Of a stretch of DNA of 6,703 nucleotides, positions 6,364-6,703 are shown piece by piece. The notes under the pieces are model-generated. The model ran no database searches and had not been told where the DNA came from. It worked only from the letters and a program-made list of their open reading frames with translations. This DNA comes from Spirochaetota bacterium (lineage in GTDB: Bacteria > Spirochaetota > Spirochaetia > B11-G9): assembly GCA_003641695.1 (NCBI GenBank), contig QNBL01000156.1:1-6703 (forward strand), in the 5' to 3' direction. Position 1 is the stretch's first letter. Every line of letters starts with the position of its first letter. A program made the position numbers and the translations under genes.

Positions 6364-6380
6364 AAAATACTTAAAATACT
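6362..6380. repeat. Second tandem 9-bp repeat (AT-rich)
   Basis: TTAAAATAC occurs twice head to tail (6362-6370, 6371-6379) on the plus strand, followed by a T. It forms the far end of the AT-rich block upstream of the operon promoter. It may be an UP element or low-complexity sequence; no function can be assigned. Confidence 0.4.
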
Positions 6381-6425
6381 ATTGATAATTTTTGCAGGAT
6401 GGTCAACTGCCTCCCGGTCCATTAA

Positions 6426-6468
6426 ATCTGACCTTGAACTGGAACTGACAAAGTCAGAGGTATCAGAT
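6426..6468. promoter_or_regulatory. Nested inverted repeats between the divergent genes
   Basis: An outer dyad ATCTGA-CC (6426-6433) pairs with GG-(TA)-TCAGAT (6459-6468). Inside it is a second, perfect dyad CTGAC-AAA-GTCAG (6445-6457). The element lies about 80-120 bases upstream of the deaminase gene, in the rest of the intergenic DNA where no accepted gene is found. No T-run follows on either strand, so it is not a terminator. It could be an operator or an RNA hairpin, or chance. Confidence 0.3.
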
Positions 6469-6515
6469 GATGTTTTTGTAAGAATACCGATGGGTTCAGG
6501 TGCGGTTTTTTGTCT

Positions 6516-6543
6516 TTTACAAGTACAGGAAATTTGGTAGAAT
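6516..6543 (+). promoter_or_regulatory. Candidate promoter of the cytidine deaminase gene
   Basis: TTTACA (6516-6521), a 16-base spacer and TAGAAT (6538-6543) each match the sigma70 consensus at five of six positions. Initiation is expected around 6549-6551, on the start codon itself, so the transcript could be leaderless. The absence of a good Shine-Dalgarno site before 6549 agrees with this. Confidence 0.45.
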
Positions 6544-6548
6544 ACAGT

Positions 6549-6703
6549 ATGGATGATTCAAGATTACAGGAAGCTTTTACAACTGCAGTTAAAGCAAGAG
6601 AGAAGGCCTATGCGCCGTACTCGGGGTTTAAAGTCGGAGCTGCTCTGGCTTTAAAGGGTGCCGGGAAGATATACCCCGGATGCAACGTTGAAAACGCAAG
6701 TTA
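6549..6703 (+). CDS. cdd: Cytidine deaminase, N-terminal part (cut by the window end)
   Basis: The first 51 codons of a small homotetrameric-type cytidine deaminase, which converts cytidine and deoxycytidine to uridine and deoxyuridine in pyrimidine salvage. Residues 21-33 (YAPYSGFKVGAAL) and 43-51 (PGCNVENAS) are signature segments; F27 and the N47/E49 pair line the nucleoside pocket in characterised enzymes. The zinc-binding and catalytic motifs (C/H-A-E and PCGxCRQ) lie beyond the window. The ATG at 6549 gives an N-terminus of the same length as Bacillus-type Cdd, so it is preferred over an in-frame TTG at 6534. There is no clear Shine-Dalgarno; GGTAG is the best nearby purine tract. The gene diverges from the HTH-EIIA operon and is probably unrelated to it in function. 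Confidence 0.93.
   Translation, partial: MDDSRLQEAFTTAVKAREKAYAPYSGFKVGAALALKGAGKIYPGCNVENAS

Noticed and set aside
6340..6540. A 66-codon plus-strand open frame from GTG to a TAG eight bases before the deaminase ATG.
   Set aside because: It begins in the AT-rich promoter block of the divergent operon and has no Shine-Dalgarno. The opposite strand is equally open in the same register, and the peptide resembles nothing I know. Its position just before the deaminase keeps it barely possible.
1..6703. Search for insertion sequences, att sites, CRISPR arrays, tRNA genes or phage genes.
   Set aside because: No transposase or integrase motif, no terminal inverted repeat with target duplication, no regular spacer array and no tRNA cloverleaf were seen; gene style is uniform throughout.

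Overview
The window is a compact chromosomal region. Six genes are read on the minus strand, and one gene starts on the plus strand at the right edge. Base composition is intermediate, with AT-rich intergenic DNA. I see no mobile element, CRISPR array, tRNA or rRNA. Gene content and protein style suggest a free-living spirochaete: an HtrA protease with a proline/glutamine-rich loop, an excisionase-type HTH fused to a PTS EIIA domain, and a CBS-tailed cation antiporter. This taxonomic guess is an inference from family resemblance only; no rRNA or marker gene is present.

Layout in the direction of minus-strand transcription, right to left. A strong sigma70-type promoter (6305-6333) drives a tight operon: an HTH-EIIA(Ntr) fusion (5632-6279), a CPA-family cation/proton antiporter with two CBS domains (3970-5628), an OmpR-family response regulator (3290-3964) and its histidine kinase (1915-3309). 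Gene junctions are 3 bp, 5 bp and a 20-bp overlap. After an 84-bp gap holding its own candidate promoter comes an HtrA/DegP-type periplasmic serine protease (355-1821). A GC-rich hairpin with a T-run (287-331) then ends the unit. Beyond it starts a PAS-domain protein cut by the left edge (1-275). On the right, a cytidine deaminase gene starts at 6549 on the plus strand, divergent from the operon, and is cut by the window end.

How the genes may work together (inference): the kinase/regulator pair next to an HtrA protease resembles known envelope-stress circuits (CpxAR-degP, CssRS-htrA, MprAB-pepD). Here the pair is co-transcribed with an ion antiporter and a PTS-type regulator, which suggests a module joining envelope stress, ion homeostasis and phosphotransfer status. 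In support, the 11-mer AAAACATTACA occurs upstream of both the operon promoter and the protease promoter. It lies at about the same distance from the predicted start sites, and at the operon copy a related repeat follows at a 10-bp period. This makes it a candidate binding site for the encoded response regulator.

Two starts were moved inward from the longest open frames on Shine-Dalgarno evidence: the protease to 1821 and the EIIA fusion to 6279. The start of the PAS gene remains uncertain, and the short open frame between the operon and the deaminase is not accepted as a gene.
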